Source: a bacterium (GTDB lineage: Bacteria; UBA10199; 2-02-FULL-44-16; JAAZCA01). From it: a stretch of DNA of 64,000 bases. The translations under genes and the position numbers were made by a program. The stretch spans positions 1 to 64,000 of the forward strand of contig JAJZQH010000001.1 of the NCBI GenBank assembly GCA_021810905.1, given 5' to 3'. The notes beneath the pieces were generated by a model that was given only the letters and a program-made list of their open reading frames with translations, was not told where the DNA came from and ran no database searches. Numbering within the stretch: the stretch's first letter is position 1; the number at the start of each line of letters is the position of its first letter. Shown one piece after another: positions 25,924 through 34,048 of the stretch.

Positions 25924-28542
25924 TCAGGACCGGATTTTGAGCGAAAGTTCGTGGAGGAGGTTGAGGGCCTCAATAGGCGTGACTGCCGTCGCGTCAACGG
26001 ACTTGAGGCGCTCGATGACTTCGTGCGATTCGGGGTGAGAAAAAAGATGATACTGCGCCGCCTGCGCGCCCTGATTGGCTTTGGAATGAGTGGAGGCTAT
26101 GCGGGGTTTTCCTACTTCGTCGAGTTCGCCTTCTTCCAGGTTCGTGAGCACCTCGGTTGCACGGTTGATGACGCCTTCGGGGAGTCCCGCGAGTTTTGCC
26201 ACGGCGATTCCGTAGCTGCGCGACGTTGCGCCAGGCACGAGCCTCCGCAGGAAAATTACCTGCCCGTTCCATTCGCGCACGGCTATGTGGCAGTTCACGA
26301 TCCCGGGCTTTGTGAGAGAGAGGTCGGTCAGTTCATGATAGTGCGTCGCGAACATCGTGCGGCTGCGGACGCGGTCGTGCAGGTCCTCTGCCACCGCCCA
26401 CGCTATGGCAAGGCCGTCAAACGTGGATGTGCCGCGGCCGATCTCGTCGATCAGCACCAGGCTGCGGGGGCCAGCCTCGCGGAGTATGACCGAGGCCTCC
26501 GACATCTCCACCATGAATGTGGACTGGCCCTGAGACAGGGCATCGGATGCCCCGACCCGCGTGAATATGCGATCCACAACACCGATCGTCGCAGCCTTTG
26601 CCGGCACGAACGAACCGATCTGCGCCATCAGCACGATGAGCGCGGTCTGGCGCATGACTGTCGATTTGCCCGCCATATTGGGGCCGGTGATCATGAGAAA
26701 GCGCGCCTCGCCGCCGTCGATGCGCACGTCGTTCGGCACAAAGCGCTCTGCCGTATTCATCCGCTCTATGATCGGATGCCGTCCTTCGCGTATATCGATG
26801 ATGAGCCCGTCATCGACCTCGGGCCTCACGTAGTCGTACTCGGCGGCCACGCGCGCGAGCGAGGCGAGCGCATCGATGGACGCGATGGCCGCCGCGGTCC
26901 GCTGTATCCTCGCTGCGGCCGTTGCCACCGATTCCCGAAGCTCCGAGAAGAGCCCCTGCTCCATCGCCTTGACGCGCTCGGAGGCGCCCAGGACCTTTTC
27001 CTCGTATTCCTTGAGCTCAGGCGTGATGTAGCGCTCCGCGTTCGAGAGCGTCTGCTTTCTGATGTAGTGCTGCGGCACCTTTGCGCGGTTGGCGTTGGTG
27101 ACTTCCAGGTAATAGCCGAAGACCCTGTTGTAGCGGACCTTGAGGGAGGTTATGCCTGTGGCCTCACGCTCCTTCGTTTCGATGCCGGCGATGGTATCCT
27201 TGCCGTGCGCGATTATCGCGCGCAGCTCGTCGAGCTCCGGCATGACCCCTTCGCGAATGATGCCGCCTTCGCGCACCGTGGCCGGCGGCTCGTCCACGAG
27301 CCTTGAGGCGATGGCATTCGATATGTCCTCACATGGATCGATCCGGCTCGCGAGTTCGGCGAGCAAGCCCCCCTGTTCCGCAACGAGGGATTTGAGCGCC
27401 GCCGCGGCCGAGAGCGAATCCTTGAGCGACGCGAGGTCGCGGGGCCCGGCGCTGCCTATGCCTGCCCTTGCGGCTATGCGCTCTATGTCATAGATGCGGG
27501 CGAGCACGTCGGGAACCCTGCGCAGTAGCGCTGCGTCGTTGATTATCGTCTCGACCGCACCCTGCCTTGCGCGGATCATTGCGACGTCGGTGAGCGGATA
27601 GAGTATCCAGCGCCTGATCGCCCTGGCGCCCGCCGCGGTTGAGCTCCGGTCCATGGCCGCTAGGATCGAGCCCTCCCTCTCCCCCTCGCGCATCGTGCGC
27701 ACGAGTTCCAGATTTCTCTTGGACGCCTCATCAAGGTGCATGAGACCGCGCTCGGGTCGCCGCTCTATCGCCGCGATATTTCCCATGCGGCCCATCTGAG
27801 TGGATTTGAGATATGAGAGTATACCACATGCCGCCAGGGCGCCCGCGGGGAGATCGCGCACGATTTCGCTGCCGCCTTCAAGACCGTCAAGCGCTACATT
27901 ATGGAACTCCTCGGCTGCGAGTGCGGTGCAGACGAGGGAAGGTATCCGGCGCAGGATGGCATCCAGGTCCGGCAGTCCTTCCGGGGTTGGGTCGGGCGAT
28001 ACGAGCTCCCTCGGTTCGGAACGGCCAAGCTCCTCCAGGAGCAGTTCAGCGTTCGGGAACTCCGCTGTCTGAAAAAAACCAGTGGAGGCGTCAGCTATCG
28101 CAAGACCGAATTTTCCGTCTTTATGGGCTATGGATGCAAGAAAGTTGTGAGTATCTGCTTTCAGCCCCAGGCCATCGGTTATAACTCCGGGTGTAACAAC
28201 CCGTGTAACTTCACGTTTTACAACGCCTTTGGCCGATGCCGGGTCTTCGACCTGGTCGCAGATAGCTACTTTTCTTCCATTTTCCAGCAACTTGGCGATA
28301 TATGGCTCTACCGAATGAAAAGGCACGCCACACAGAGGTATCGGATTTGGGTTGTTTTTGTTTCTGGAGGTTAAAGTTATTTCTAACAATTTGGATGCTA
28401 TCACCGCATCATCATAGAACATTTCATAAAAATCGCCGAGGCGAAACATGAGGATAGCGTCCGGGTGCTCCGCCTTTATCCGGCGATACTGCCGCAGCAT
28501 GGGCGTATCCGCGTCATTATATATGGTAGGCGCTTCCTGCAT
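25924..28542 (-). CDS. mutS: DNA mismatch repair protein MutS
   Basis: MutS recognises mismatches and small loops and recruits MutL. The protein has 872 residues. The mismatch-contacting motif FRLGDFYEMF is at about 33-42, with Phe and Glu both present. Walker A ITGPNMAGKST and Walker B SLVLIDEIGRGTSTFDG lie in the C-terminal ATPase. The tail is short. Start 28542 gives MQEAPTIYNDADTPMLRQY, matching the usual TPMMRQY opening, although no strong ribosome site precedes it. It is transcribed divergently from the small-protein block at 28671. No mutL is in the window. Confidence 0.96.
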   Translation of the reverse strand: MQEAPTIYNDADTPMLRQYRRIKAEHPDAILMFRLGDFYEMFYDDAVIASKLLEITLTSRNKNNPNPIPLCGVPFHSVEPYIAKLLENGRKVAICDQVEDPASAKGVVKREVTRVVTPGVITDGLGLKADTHNFLASIAHKDGKFGLAIADASTGFFQTAEFPNAELLLEELGRSEPRELVSPDPTPEGLPDLDAILRRIPSLVCTALAAEEFHNVALDGLEGGSEIVRDLPAGALAACGILSYLKSTQMGRMGNIAAIERRPERGLMHLDEASKRNLELVRTMREGEREGSILAAMDRSSTAAGARAIRRWILYPLTDVAMIRARQGAVETIINDAALLRRVPDVLARIYDIERIAARAGIGSAGPRDLASLKDSLSAAAALKSLVAEQGGLLAELASRIDPCEDISNAIASRLVDEPPATVREGGIIREGVMPELDELRAIIAHGKDTIAGIETKEREATGITSLKVRYNRVFGYYLEVTNANRAKVPQHYIRKQTLSNAERYITPELKEYEEKVLGASERVKAMEQGLFSELRESVATAAARIQRTAAAIASIDALASLARVAAEYDYVRPEVDDGLIIDIREGRHPIIERMNTAERFVPNDVRIDGGEARFLMITGPNMAGKSTVMRQTALIVLMAQIGSFVPAKAATIGVVDRIFTRVGASDALSQGQSTFMVEMSEASVILREAGPRSLVLIDEIGRGTSTFDGLAIAWAVAEDLHDRVRSRTMFATHYHELTDLSLTKPGIVNCHIAVREWNGQVIFLRRLVPGATSRSYGIAVAKLAGLPEGVINRATEVLTNLEEGELDEVGKPRIASTHSKANQGAQAAQYHLFSHPESHEVIERLKSVDATAVTPIEALNLLHELSLKIRS

Positions 28543-28670
28543 GTGAGCGGCACTAACACAGGCCAGTCAATATAATCAACGGTATCCATAAAATTTTTTC
28601 TCGATCACGCAACTTTGCCTTACTGCCCTGCCGATAATTGTGACGAGGGGAAAGCCCCCGGAGGAGATTC

Positions 28671-29066
28671 ATGATAGCAGTCATAGGCATAATGGCATGC
28701 GTCAGCGTTGCGGTAGGAGTCATTATCGGCGGCGGTATTGCCGCAGTTGGTACCGGTTATGCCATTTACAACGGGGAACGAAGCTCTGCACAGGCGGAAG
28801 ATATCGCCAATAAACAGCGGGCGATGCAGGAACAGGCCCAGACAAAGGCGGAAAACCGCGCCAAGGCGATGAAGCTCGTGCAGGAGCGGCAGGCGGCATC
28901 GAGCCTGCTCAAGACGCAGCAGGCGGTCGGAGGCTCCATCATGCTCAACGAGATCCTGGCCGAACGGGCCGAGCTCAAGGCGAACCGCACCCGGATGGAA
29001 AACAGTATCAACAAACCGTCACAGAAGCTCAGTCACGATATGGGCACGCCTCAGCAGAAGATATAA
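28671..29066 (+). CDS. Small membrane-anchored coiled-coil protein (accessory block, protein 1)
   Basis: This 131-residue protein was not recognised. An N-terminal hydrophobic stretch (about 2-33, rich in Gly, Val, Ile and Ala) suggests a membrane segment. A long Gln/Ala/Lys/Glu helix with coiled-coil character follows (YNGERSSAQAEDIANKQRAM onward). The ATG has a GGAGGAG site. It is the first of three consecutive small genes on the plus strand, spaced 11 and 15 bases apart, so they form one operon that ends at the terminator at 30262. The overall design (hydrophobic head, helical Q/A-rich tail) is shared with proteins 2 and 3. Confidence 0.72.
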   Translation: MIAVIGIMACVSVAVGVIIGGGIAAVGTGYAIYNGERSSAQAEDIANKQRAMQEQAQTKAENRAKAMKLVQERQAASSLLKTQQAVGGSIMLNEILAERAELKANRTRMENSINKPSQKLSHDMGTPQQKI

Positions 29067-29077
29067 AGGAGAACACC

Positions 29078-29677
29078 ATGATAAGCGCAGGCATTGGAGA
29101 GACCCCTTACCCGACTCAACAGGCTGGATATCCGCAGCAGGGATACGGCTCGCCATATGGTTACGGCGGCGGCCCCTCCTATGTGCAGCCGACGATGCCC
29201 GCATACAACCCCGGTGTCGGACTCTCGGGGCCCAGCATAGCGATCGAGACCAATAAGGTTGATTACGACAAAGTCGCACCGATCATGTGGGGTAACGTGG
29301 GCGTGCAGGCGTTGGCTGTCATCGGCGGGATCTTTGCTCAGAACTGGGCAGCTAACGTAGCGATCAAGGGCATGGAAACACAGCTGGCTCTGGGTCAGTC
29401 GTACTATGCGACGCAGGACAGCATTGCCGGCAAGCAGCAGGAAGTGGCCATACAGCAGCTCATGGTCCAGGGAAAGGCGATAGACGCGCAGGTACAGATG
29501 CATACCGAGCAGGTGGATCACGAGAAGGCGATGGCCGAGCTTGAGGGAAATGCGCAGGCGCGAATCACGGAACTTCAGGAGAAATACAAGACCAAGAGGG
29601 CGGAGATTTATTCGGTGACCGATGCATTCAGCAGCCGTGGCGGCTGGGATATGGGCTCGCCGGCTTTCGCAGCATAA
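29078..29677 (+). CDS. Small Y/G/Q-rich and helical protein (accessory block, protein 2)
   Basis: This 199-residue protein was not recognised. Residues 10-45 are low-complexity and rich in Tyr, Gly, Pro and Gln (GYPQQGYGSPYGYGGG). A hydrophobic segment covers about 68-92. A long helix with coiled-coil character follows, containing LALGQSYYATQDSIAGKQQE. Protein 3 carries a matching stretch (LKSGQSQYAHQDRMAEIQKE), so the two are paralogous in their helical part. The start has an AAAGGAGAA site. There is no signal peptidase site, so export by a standard Sec signal is unlikely. Confidence 0.74.
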   Translation: MISAGIGETPYPTQQAGYPQQGYGSPYGYGGGPSYVQPTMPAYNPGVGLSGPSIAIETNKVDYDKVAPIMWGNVGVQALAVIGGIFAQNWAANVAIKGMETQLALGQSYYATQDSIAGKQQEVAIQQLMVQGKAIDAQVQMHTEQVDHEKAMAELEGNAQARITELQEKYKTKRAEIYSVTDAFSSRGGWDMGSPAFAA

Positions 29678-29692
29678 CGGCAGGAGGAGATC

Positions 29693-30238
29693 ATGATAGC
29701 AGCAGGTCAAGTAGCACCGACAGATTATAATTTAGGAACTCAATGGGGAGAAACGATAAATTCTCCAGCTCCAACCATGGCCGCAGATGCACCGGCTGGC
29801 AGCGCTGCGCCTGCCGCGGAAGGTGGCGGCATCGGCGCTCCCATGGGCGCAATGCTCGCCATGAACGCAGGCGCGGCGATTTCGGGCATCATAAACAGTT
29901 ACTACGGCGCTAAGGTGAGTGAGATCACGGCGGACGCGCAGCTGAAATCCGGTCAGTCCCAGTACGCACATCAGGACAGGATGGCCGAGATCCAGAAAGA
30001 GACCCAGATTAACTTGCTCAAGAAGCAGTCGGAAGCAATTGAGTACAAGGCCGAACACAACGATGCCTACCTCAAGTCGGTTGAAAAGCGCAAAGAGGCA
30101 GAGGACAACCTGGCGTTCGCAAAGGAACAGGTGAAGGTGAAGAACTCATACGAAAAAGACCTCAAGACCTACGACAAGGCGGTCGACAAACTCTTCGGAA
30201 GGCACGGCTACTACAGCGGCAGCCCGGTCACAGTGTAA
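29693..30238 (+). CDS. Small helical protein, paralogue of protein 2 (accessory block, protein 3)
   Basis: This 181-residue protein was not recognised. A disordered N-terminus (Ala/Pro/Gly-rich, about 1-48) leads into a Gly/Ala/Met-rich hydrophobic segment (about 49-70). A long charged helix follows, with GQSQYAHQDRMAEIQKE shared with protein 2. The C-terminus ends in GRHGYYSGSPVTV, while protein 2 ends with GGWDMGSPAFAA, so a G-SP tail motif also recurs. The start has a CAGGAGGAG site. A strong terminator begins about 24 bases after the stop. Secreted or structural roles are possible but unproven. Confidence 0.74.
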   Translation: MIAAGQVAPTDYNLGTQWGETINSPAPTMAADAPAGSAAPAAEGGGIGAPMGAMLAMNAGAAISGIINSYYGAKVSEITADAQLKSGQSQYAHQDRMAEIQKETQINLLKKQSEAIEYKAEHNDAYLKSVEKRKEAEDNLAFAKEQVKVKNSYEKDLKTYDKAVDKLFGRHGYYSGSPVTV

Positions 30239-30261
30239 GACAACCTGATCGACTATCACCG

Positions 30262-30293
30262 AGGGGATGACGATAGTCATCCCCTTTTCTTTT
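30262..30293 (+). terminator. Rho-independent terminator after the three-gene small-protein operon
   Basis: A 9-base-pair stem (GGGGATGAC / GTCATCCCC) with a GATA tetraloop is followed by TTTTCTTTT. It ends the 28671-30238 operon. The U-tract overlaps the -35 box of the next promoter, so two transcription units abut exactly. Confidence 0.93.
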
Positions 30294-30320
30294 GACACTG
30301 AGCCGGATTGCCTTTAAAAT
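30292..30320 (+). promoter_or_regulatory. Sigma70-type promoter giving a nearly leaderless mRNA for 30331
   Basis: TTGACA (30292-30297), a 17-base spacer and TAAAAT (30315-30320) make a near-consensus promoter. The expected start point is about 30327, only some 4 bases before the ATG at 30331. There is no Shine-Dalgarno site, so initiation would be leaderless. Confidence 0.82.
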
Positions 30321-30330
30321 TACAATACTT

Positions 30331-31095
30331 ATGCCATTTGAACTGAACAGATTCGACGTGATGGAGCACCTCTGGGAGACGATAGAGAAGACCCCTGACG
30401 GCCATCACATCCGTTACACCGAACTCGATATCGATCAACTCTGGTGGATGGGCTTCGTCGATACTGAAAACGTGAGTCTTGAGGAGTGGATCGCCCTCTT
30501 TCAACCGCTGCGCCAACCGGATGGTACGTATCTGCTGAACAAGGACGATTTTCTCTCGCTCGACCGCTATCGGTACAAAGGCGAGATCCGCATCCCCTTT
30601 GATCCGATGCAGATCAACGAGGGTAAGTACACCGACGAAGGCCTGGATCAGCTGGTGGATGCGTCCATCGCTCCATCCTGCAGGCTTTCGCGCGAGGAGG
30701 TCCGCAAATTCGTGGATAGCCTCAAGAAGGATTTCCGCCAGCCGGACGGACTCATACTCATAAAGACGCCGGCCAAACAGCGCGTCAAGGCGCTGCTCGA
30801 CGACAACCCTTCGCCGCTGCGCAACCTTGAAATACTCATGGATCAGATGATAGCCGCGCGCGGTGCCGATGCCCATGCGATGATCGAGGAGGCTGAGGTG
30901 GGCGCGGCCGCCATGGAGGCCGCGCGGCAGGCCTCGCGCTTTACGGCAAAGCCCGTGAGCCGTACCGAGCAGAAGGCGATGGGTTTGAAGGCCCTTGAGA
31001 AGGCGCGGCACGCTAAAGTCGCCGATGAAGTCGAAGGCGCCCCGAAGACCGAACTCAAGAAGATCCGCCGCTCTCGCAAGGGAATGAGGGGGTAG
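30331..31095 (+). CDS. Unknown protein upstream of a B12-binding radical SAM enzyme
   Basis: This 254-residue protein was not recognised. The N-terminal half is mixed alpha/beta with many aromatic and acidic residues (TELDIDQLWWMGFVD, YLLNKDDFLSLDRYRYKG). It has internally similar segments: QPLRQPDGTYL and DFRQPDGLIL both carry the RQPDG core. The C-terminal 75 residues are Ala/Lys/Arg-rich and helical, ending in a basic tail (KKIRRSRKGMRG) that could bind nucleic acid or acidic partners. The start at 30331 (MPFELNRF) is chosen because a consensus promoter lies immediately upstream. The radical SAM gene begins 3 bases after its stop, so they share an mRNA and probably a pathway. Confidence 0.78.
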   Translation: MPFELNRFDVMEHLWETIEKTPDGHHIRYTELDIDQLWWMGFVDTENVSLEEWIALFQPLRQPDGTYLLNKDDFLSLDRYRYKGEIRIPFDPMQINEGKYTDEGLDQLVDASIAPSCRLSREEVRKFVDSLKKDFRQPDGLILIKTPAKQRVKALLDDNPSPLRNLEILMDQMIAARGADAHAMIEEAEVGAAAMEAARQASRFTAKPVSRTEQKAMGLKALEKARHAKVADEVEGAPKTELKKIRRSRKGMRG

Positions 31096-31098
31096 CGG

Positions 31099-32841
31099 AT
31101 GCCCCGCCGTAACACCTCCCGTATCGACCTGTTGCTTATACATTGTGAAGCCGGTATTTCGCCGCTTCCGTTCAGCAGTTTCCTGCCGCCGCTTGGACTC
31201 GTCGATCTGGCCTCGTTCCTGAACGCACATGATGTCCGATGTCGTGTCATCGATTGTCGCGATCCGCAATTTTCCTTAACCTGGCTGGCTGATTATCTGG
31301 TCGAGACAAGGCCGCGCTGGATCGGGGTGGATGTACTCACGGACACCGTCTTCACGGCGGCACGGCTTGTGAATCTCGTCCGCAACGTATCCCCTTCATC
31401 GCGGGTCGTCCTTGGAGGGGCGCATGCCACCATACTTCCGGAAAAAATACTCAAGGGGCTGCGCCCCGATGCCGTGGTGATCGGCGAAGGCGAGATAGCA
31501 TGTCTCGATCTCCTCACGCGAAAACGCCTGCTCGATGTGCGCGGAATCGCCTTCAAACGCGGTCGCGGAATTGTGCGCACTCCGGCGCCTCCCCTGCTCG
31601 ATCTGGATGAGAAACCTGCCCCTGACCTGAGCGTAATCGAGGGTTTCAGGGATATCCCGTACATACCCGGCATCAGTACCGGGCGAGGCTGTCCATACAG
31701 ATGCGCATTCTGCGCAGCCGGCATATTGAACCCGACGGTCCGCTGGCGGAGCGTGGACAGGATAATGGAGGATATCAGAACCATCTTCGCCTCCAGAGAA
31801 TTTAGAAGCAGGTATCTTATAATCGCCGACGACACCTTCACTGTGAGCCCCGAGCGCACGTTGGAGTTCTGCAATGGCATAAGGAATCTTGGAGGAGGTA
31901 AGGACCTATTCTGGTACGCCGAAGGACGAATAGATCGGCTGGCAAAGGATAAGGCGCTCATCCCCGCAATGAAGGCGGCCGGCCTGTGCATGCTGCAGCT
32001 GGGCATAGAATCGGGCGACGAACGCGTGCTAAAGGCTTATCGCAAGGGAATTTGTGTTGAGGATTCGGTTCATGTCATGGAAGCGTGCGCACGTGAAGGC
32101 GTCCTTGTTCACGGCGGATTCATCACCGGCGGGCCGTTTGAATCGCCATCGACGATCGAGTCCACGCGCGCGCTGGCCCTGCGGCTTTCCGAGACCGGAC
32201 AGGGCATCGCGCAGTTCCAGTTCGGATTCCTCAATCCGCTACCGGGAACGGACGTATTCGATCGCCCCGGCGAATTCGGCCTTAAGCTCCTTGACCCCAA
32301 TCTCTTGAGTTCCATCACCTTCGATAACTGTGTCACGAGAACCAGCGATTTTTCCCGGGAGGATATCTTCGATGCGCGTAACATGCTGCGCGATGAAACT
32401 AATGCCAAGCTGGAGGAAGTCTTTCGTGCGCATTACGAGCGCCGGCTTGCGCACCTTGCGGAACTCAGACAACGCATAGGGCCGGCGCATAATTCTCTCA
32501 GTCTCCTCAGCGGTCAATCTATTGAAGAGAGGAAGGCGGAGCAGATCAACGGTATTTTTGAGAAGATCGAATCCTCAATTCAGTTCATCTCCCAGGCGGG
32601 AGATGGATGGCGTGATTCGATACCTGTCCGGCTGCCTTTCTTTTCCCTGGACAAGGATAGCCGTTACATCACTGCGGAAAGAATCAAACTGGAAGTCGTC
32701 GAAAGCGAAATTTTCCATTATGCGAGCGGAAAACTGACGGGCGCCGAGATCGCCATGATACTGGATCGGAGTGAAGAAGAGCTCACGCAGGCGTTTGCTT
32801 CGCTGGAACAGAAGAAGGCCATCATCTACAGACTCTACTAA
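31099..32841 (+). CDS. B12-binding radical SAM protein with C-terminal winged-helix-like extension
   Basis: This 580-residue protein has a cobalamin-binding-type Rossmann domain at about 8-140 (VLGGAHATILPEKIL and VIGEGE are typical). A radical SAM core follows, with Cys198, Cys202 and Cys205 in GCPYRCAFC. Family members catalyse methylation or other radical reactions, and the substrate here is unknown. Residues from about 510 (FSLDKDSRYITAERI... GKLTGAEIAMILD) look like a small winged-helix domain of PqqD/RRE type, although this is a pattern reading. The start has a GGGGG site within the end of the preceding gene. It is convergent with lapA, 8 bases away. Confidence 0.88.
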   Translation: MPRRNTSRIDLLLIHCEAGISPLPFSSFLPPLGLVDLASFLNAHDVRCRVIDCRDPQFSLTWLADYLVETRPRWIGVDVLTDTVFTAARLVNLVRNVSPSSRVVLGGAHATILPEKILKGLRPDAVVIGEGEIACLDLLTRKRLLDVRGIAFKRGRGIVRTPAPPLLDLDEKPAPDLSVIEGFRDIPYIPGISTGRGCPYRCAFCAAGILNPTVRWRSVDRIMEDIRTIFASREFRSRYLIIADDTFTVSPERTLEFCNGIRNLGGGKDLFWYAEGRIDRLAKDKALIPAMKAAGLCMLQLGIESGDERVLKAYRKGICVEDSVHVMEACAREGVLVHGGFITGGPFESPSTIESTRALALRLSETGQGIAQFQFGFLNPLPGTDVFDRPGEFGLKLLDPNLLSSITFDNCVTRTSDFSREDIFDARNMLRDETNAKLEEVFRAHYERRLAHLAELRQRIGPAHNSLSLLSGQSIEERKAEQINGIFEKIESSIQFISQAGDGWRDSIPVRLPFFSLDKDSRYITAERIKLEVVESEIFHYASGKLTGAEIAMILDRSEEELTQAFASLEQKKAIIYRLY

Positions 32842-32849
32842 TACTCATT

Positions 32850-33209
32850 TCAAATTCCTGCGGGCGGCTCGTCGCCCTCGCCTTCCCGCGGTTTTTCGGA
32901 CATCTGCCGCACCACTGAAAGTTCACGCTCCAGCTGGCGGATCTTCTTGTTCTTCGATCGAATTTCGAGCGTCTTGAAGAAGGAAGGCAGGGCCTCAAGC
33001 AGCGCGATAGCCACCATGCCGCTGGTGAATGACACGAGCATTACGAAGCCCATGGGCAGAGGCACCGATTGCACTGAAAGTATGTAAGGAATGCTGAATT
33101 TAAATACGACGCGATAGCCGAAAACCGCGCTGTCCAGATTGCAATAGATGAAATTGAGCAGGACAAAGAAAAGAACAGCCATCACTACTGCAAAAATGAG
33201 TTTTTTCAT
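32850..33209 (-). CDS. LapA domain-containing membrane protein
   Basis: This 119-residue inner-membrane protein resembles LapA (DUF1049), a factor in lipopolysaccharide assembly that affects LpxC turnover through FtsH in enterobacteria. Two hydrophobic segments are visible at about 4-24 and 48-72, followed by a cytoplasmic coiled-coil tail (LEIRSKNKKIRQLERELSVV). The start at 33209 has a GGGGGAT site. It lies downstream of the HIT, ihfB and sppA genes. LapB is not adjacent, so a role with LpxC is only inferred from the family. Confidence 0.82.
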   Translation of the reverse strand: MKKLIFAVVMAVLFFVLLNFIYCNLDSAVFGYRVVFKFSIPYILSVQSVPLPMGFVMLVSFTSGMVAIALLEALPSFFKTLEIRSKNKKIRQLERELSVVRQMSEKPREGEGDEPPAGI

Positions 33210-33256
33210 GATATCCCCCGGATAAAACGCCAGTAAATCAAGCAACGCGTAAATCG

Positions 33257-33748
33257 TTAACTACCCCGTGCAAACCCGGCCGCCAGTCGGTCGTACGTCT
33301 GCTCCAGATATTCCGGCATCGATCGGGTATCGCCGATGATCGGCAGAAAATTCGCATCACCACACCATCTCGGCACAACGTGCAGATGCAGATGATCTTT
33401 GATTCCTGCGCCAGCTACTGCGCCGAAGTTGAACCCGCAGTTGAATCCTTCCGCGTTGAGAGAGGACTTCATCACTTCGATGGATCTGGCGCAGAGCTCA
33501 AGTATTTCCGCGTGCTCGTCATGCGTGAGCTCCGAAAGAGAAGCCGCGTGTTTGTAAGGGACTATCATCAGATGCCCGTTGTTATACGGGTAGCGGTTCA
33601 TCACTGCGTAACAGAATTTTCCTTTGGAGAGGACCAGCCGCTCGCGGCCCACGTCTGCAGCCGCGAGTTCGCAGAGTATGCAACCGCCTCCGCTGTCGCG
33701 GAGTTCTTCTATGAATTGCATCCGCCAGGGCGCCCAGAGTTGCTGCAT
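33257..33748 (-). CDS. HIT-family nucleotide hydrolase/phosphorylase (Ap4A type)
   Basis: This 163-residue member of the histidine triad superfamily has the catalytic HLHLHVV at 119-125. Its N-terminus contains CILCELAAADVGRERLVL, with a Cys pair of the zinc type seen in Ap4A phosphorylase-like HIT proteins. NRYPYNNGHLMIVPYKH is the substrate loop. It probably cleaves dinucleoside polyphosphates or nucleoside phosphoramidates. ATG 33748 overlaps the ihfB stop (TGATG), so translation is coupled. An in-frame GTG immediately upstream is less likely because it lies inside the ihfB stop region. Confidence 0.92.
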   Translation of the reverse strand: MQQLWAPWRMQFIEELRDSGGGCILCELAAADVGRERLVLSKGKFCYAVMNRYPYNNGHLMIVPYKHAASLSELTHDEHAEILELCARSIEVMKSSLNAEGFNCGFNFGAVAGAGIKDHLHLHVVPRWCGDANFLPIIGDTRSMPEYLEQTYDRLAAGFARGS

Positions 33749-34032
33749 CACTGCCCCTTATTGACGCGTTCGCGCAGTTCCTTGCCGACCTTGAAAAACG
33801 GAACCATTCGTTCGCCCACCTCGACAGACATGCCGGTCTTGGGATTGCGGCCAACCCTCGGTTTGCGCACCCGCACCTCGAAGCTGCCGAAGCCGCGGAT
33901 TTCTATCCGCTCCTGGCGCCTCAGCGCGTCGGTCATGCTATCGAAGACCGTGTTGACGATAACTTCAACGTCGCGCGCGGCCAGATTTGGTAGCCGCTTT
34001 GAAAGGGACTCGATAAGGTCGCTCTTGTTCAA
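33748..34032 (-). CDS. ihfB: Integration host factor beta-type DNA-binding protein
   Basis: This 94-residue HU/IHF-fold protein has exactly the usual IhfB length. NKSDLIESLSKRLPNLAARD forms the N-terminal helices. GFGSFEVRVRKPRVGRNPKTG contains the DNA-intercalating Arg-Asn-Pro arm, and KELRERVN closes the fold. The start is a TTG at 34032, placed by an AGGAGG site 6 bases upstream and by the family length; the longer ATG form adds residues with no family match. It bends DNA for transcription and recombination. The sppA stop is 16 bases upstream, and sppA-ihfB is a common proteobacterial order. Confidence 0.93.
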   Translation of the reverse strand: MNKSDLIESLSKRLPNLAARDVEVIVNTVFDSMTDALRRQERIEIRGFGSFEVRVRKPRVGRNPKTGMSVEVGERMVPFFKVGKELRERVNKGQ

Positions 34033-34048
34033 GGCCGTCCTCCTTTCG

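Noticed and set aside
28671-30238. Prophage or tail-protein module
   Set aside because: Hydrophobic-helical proteins can resemble phage injection proteins, but no capsid, tail, integrase or terminase gene is nearby and ribosome sites resemble those of host genes.
28671-30238. RiPP precursor peptides for the nearby radical SAM enzyme
   Set aside because: At 131-199 residues, with long charged helices and no core-peptide pattern, they do not look like classical precursors; kept only as a weak possibility.
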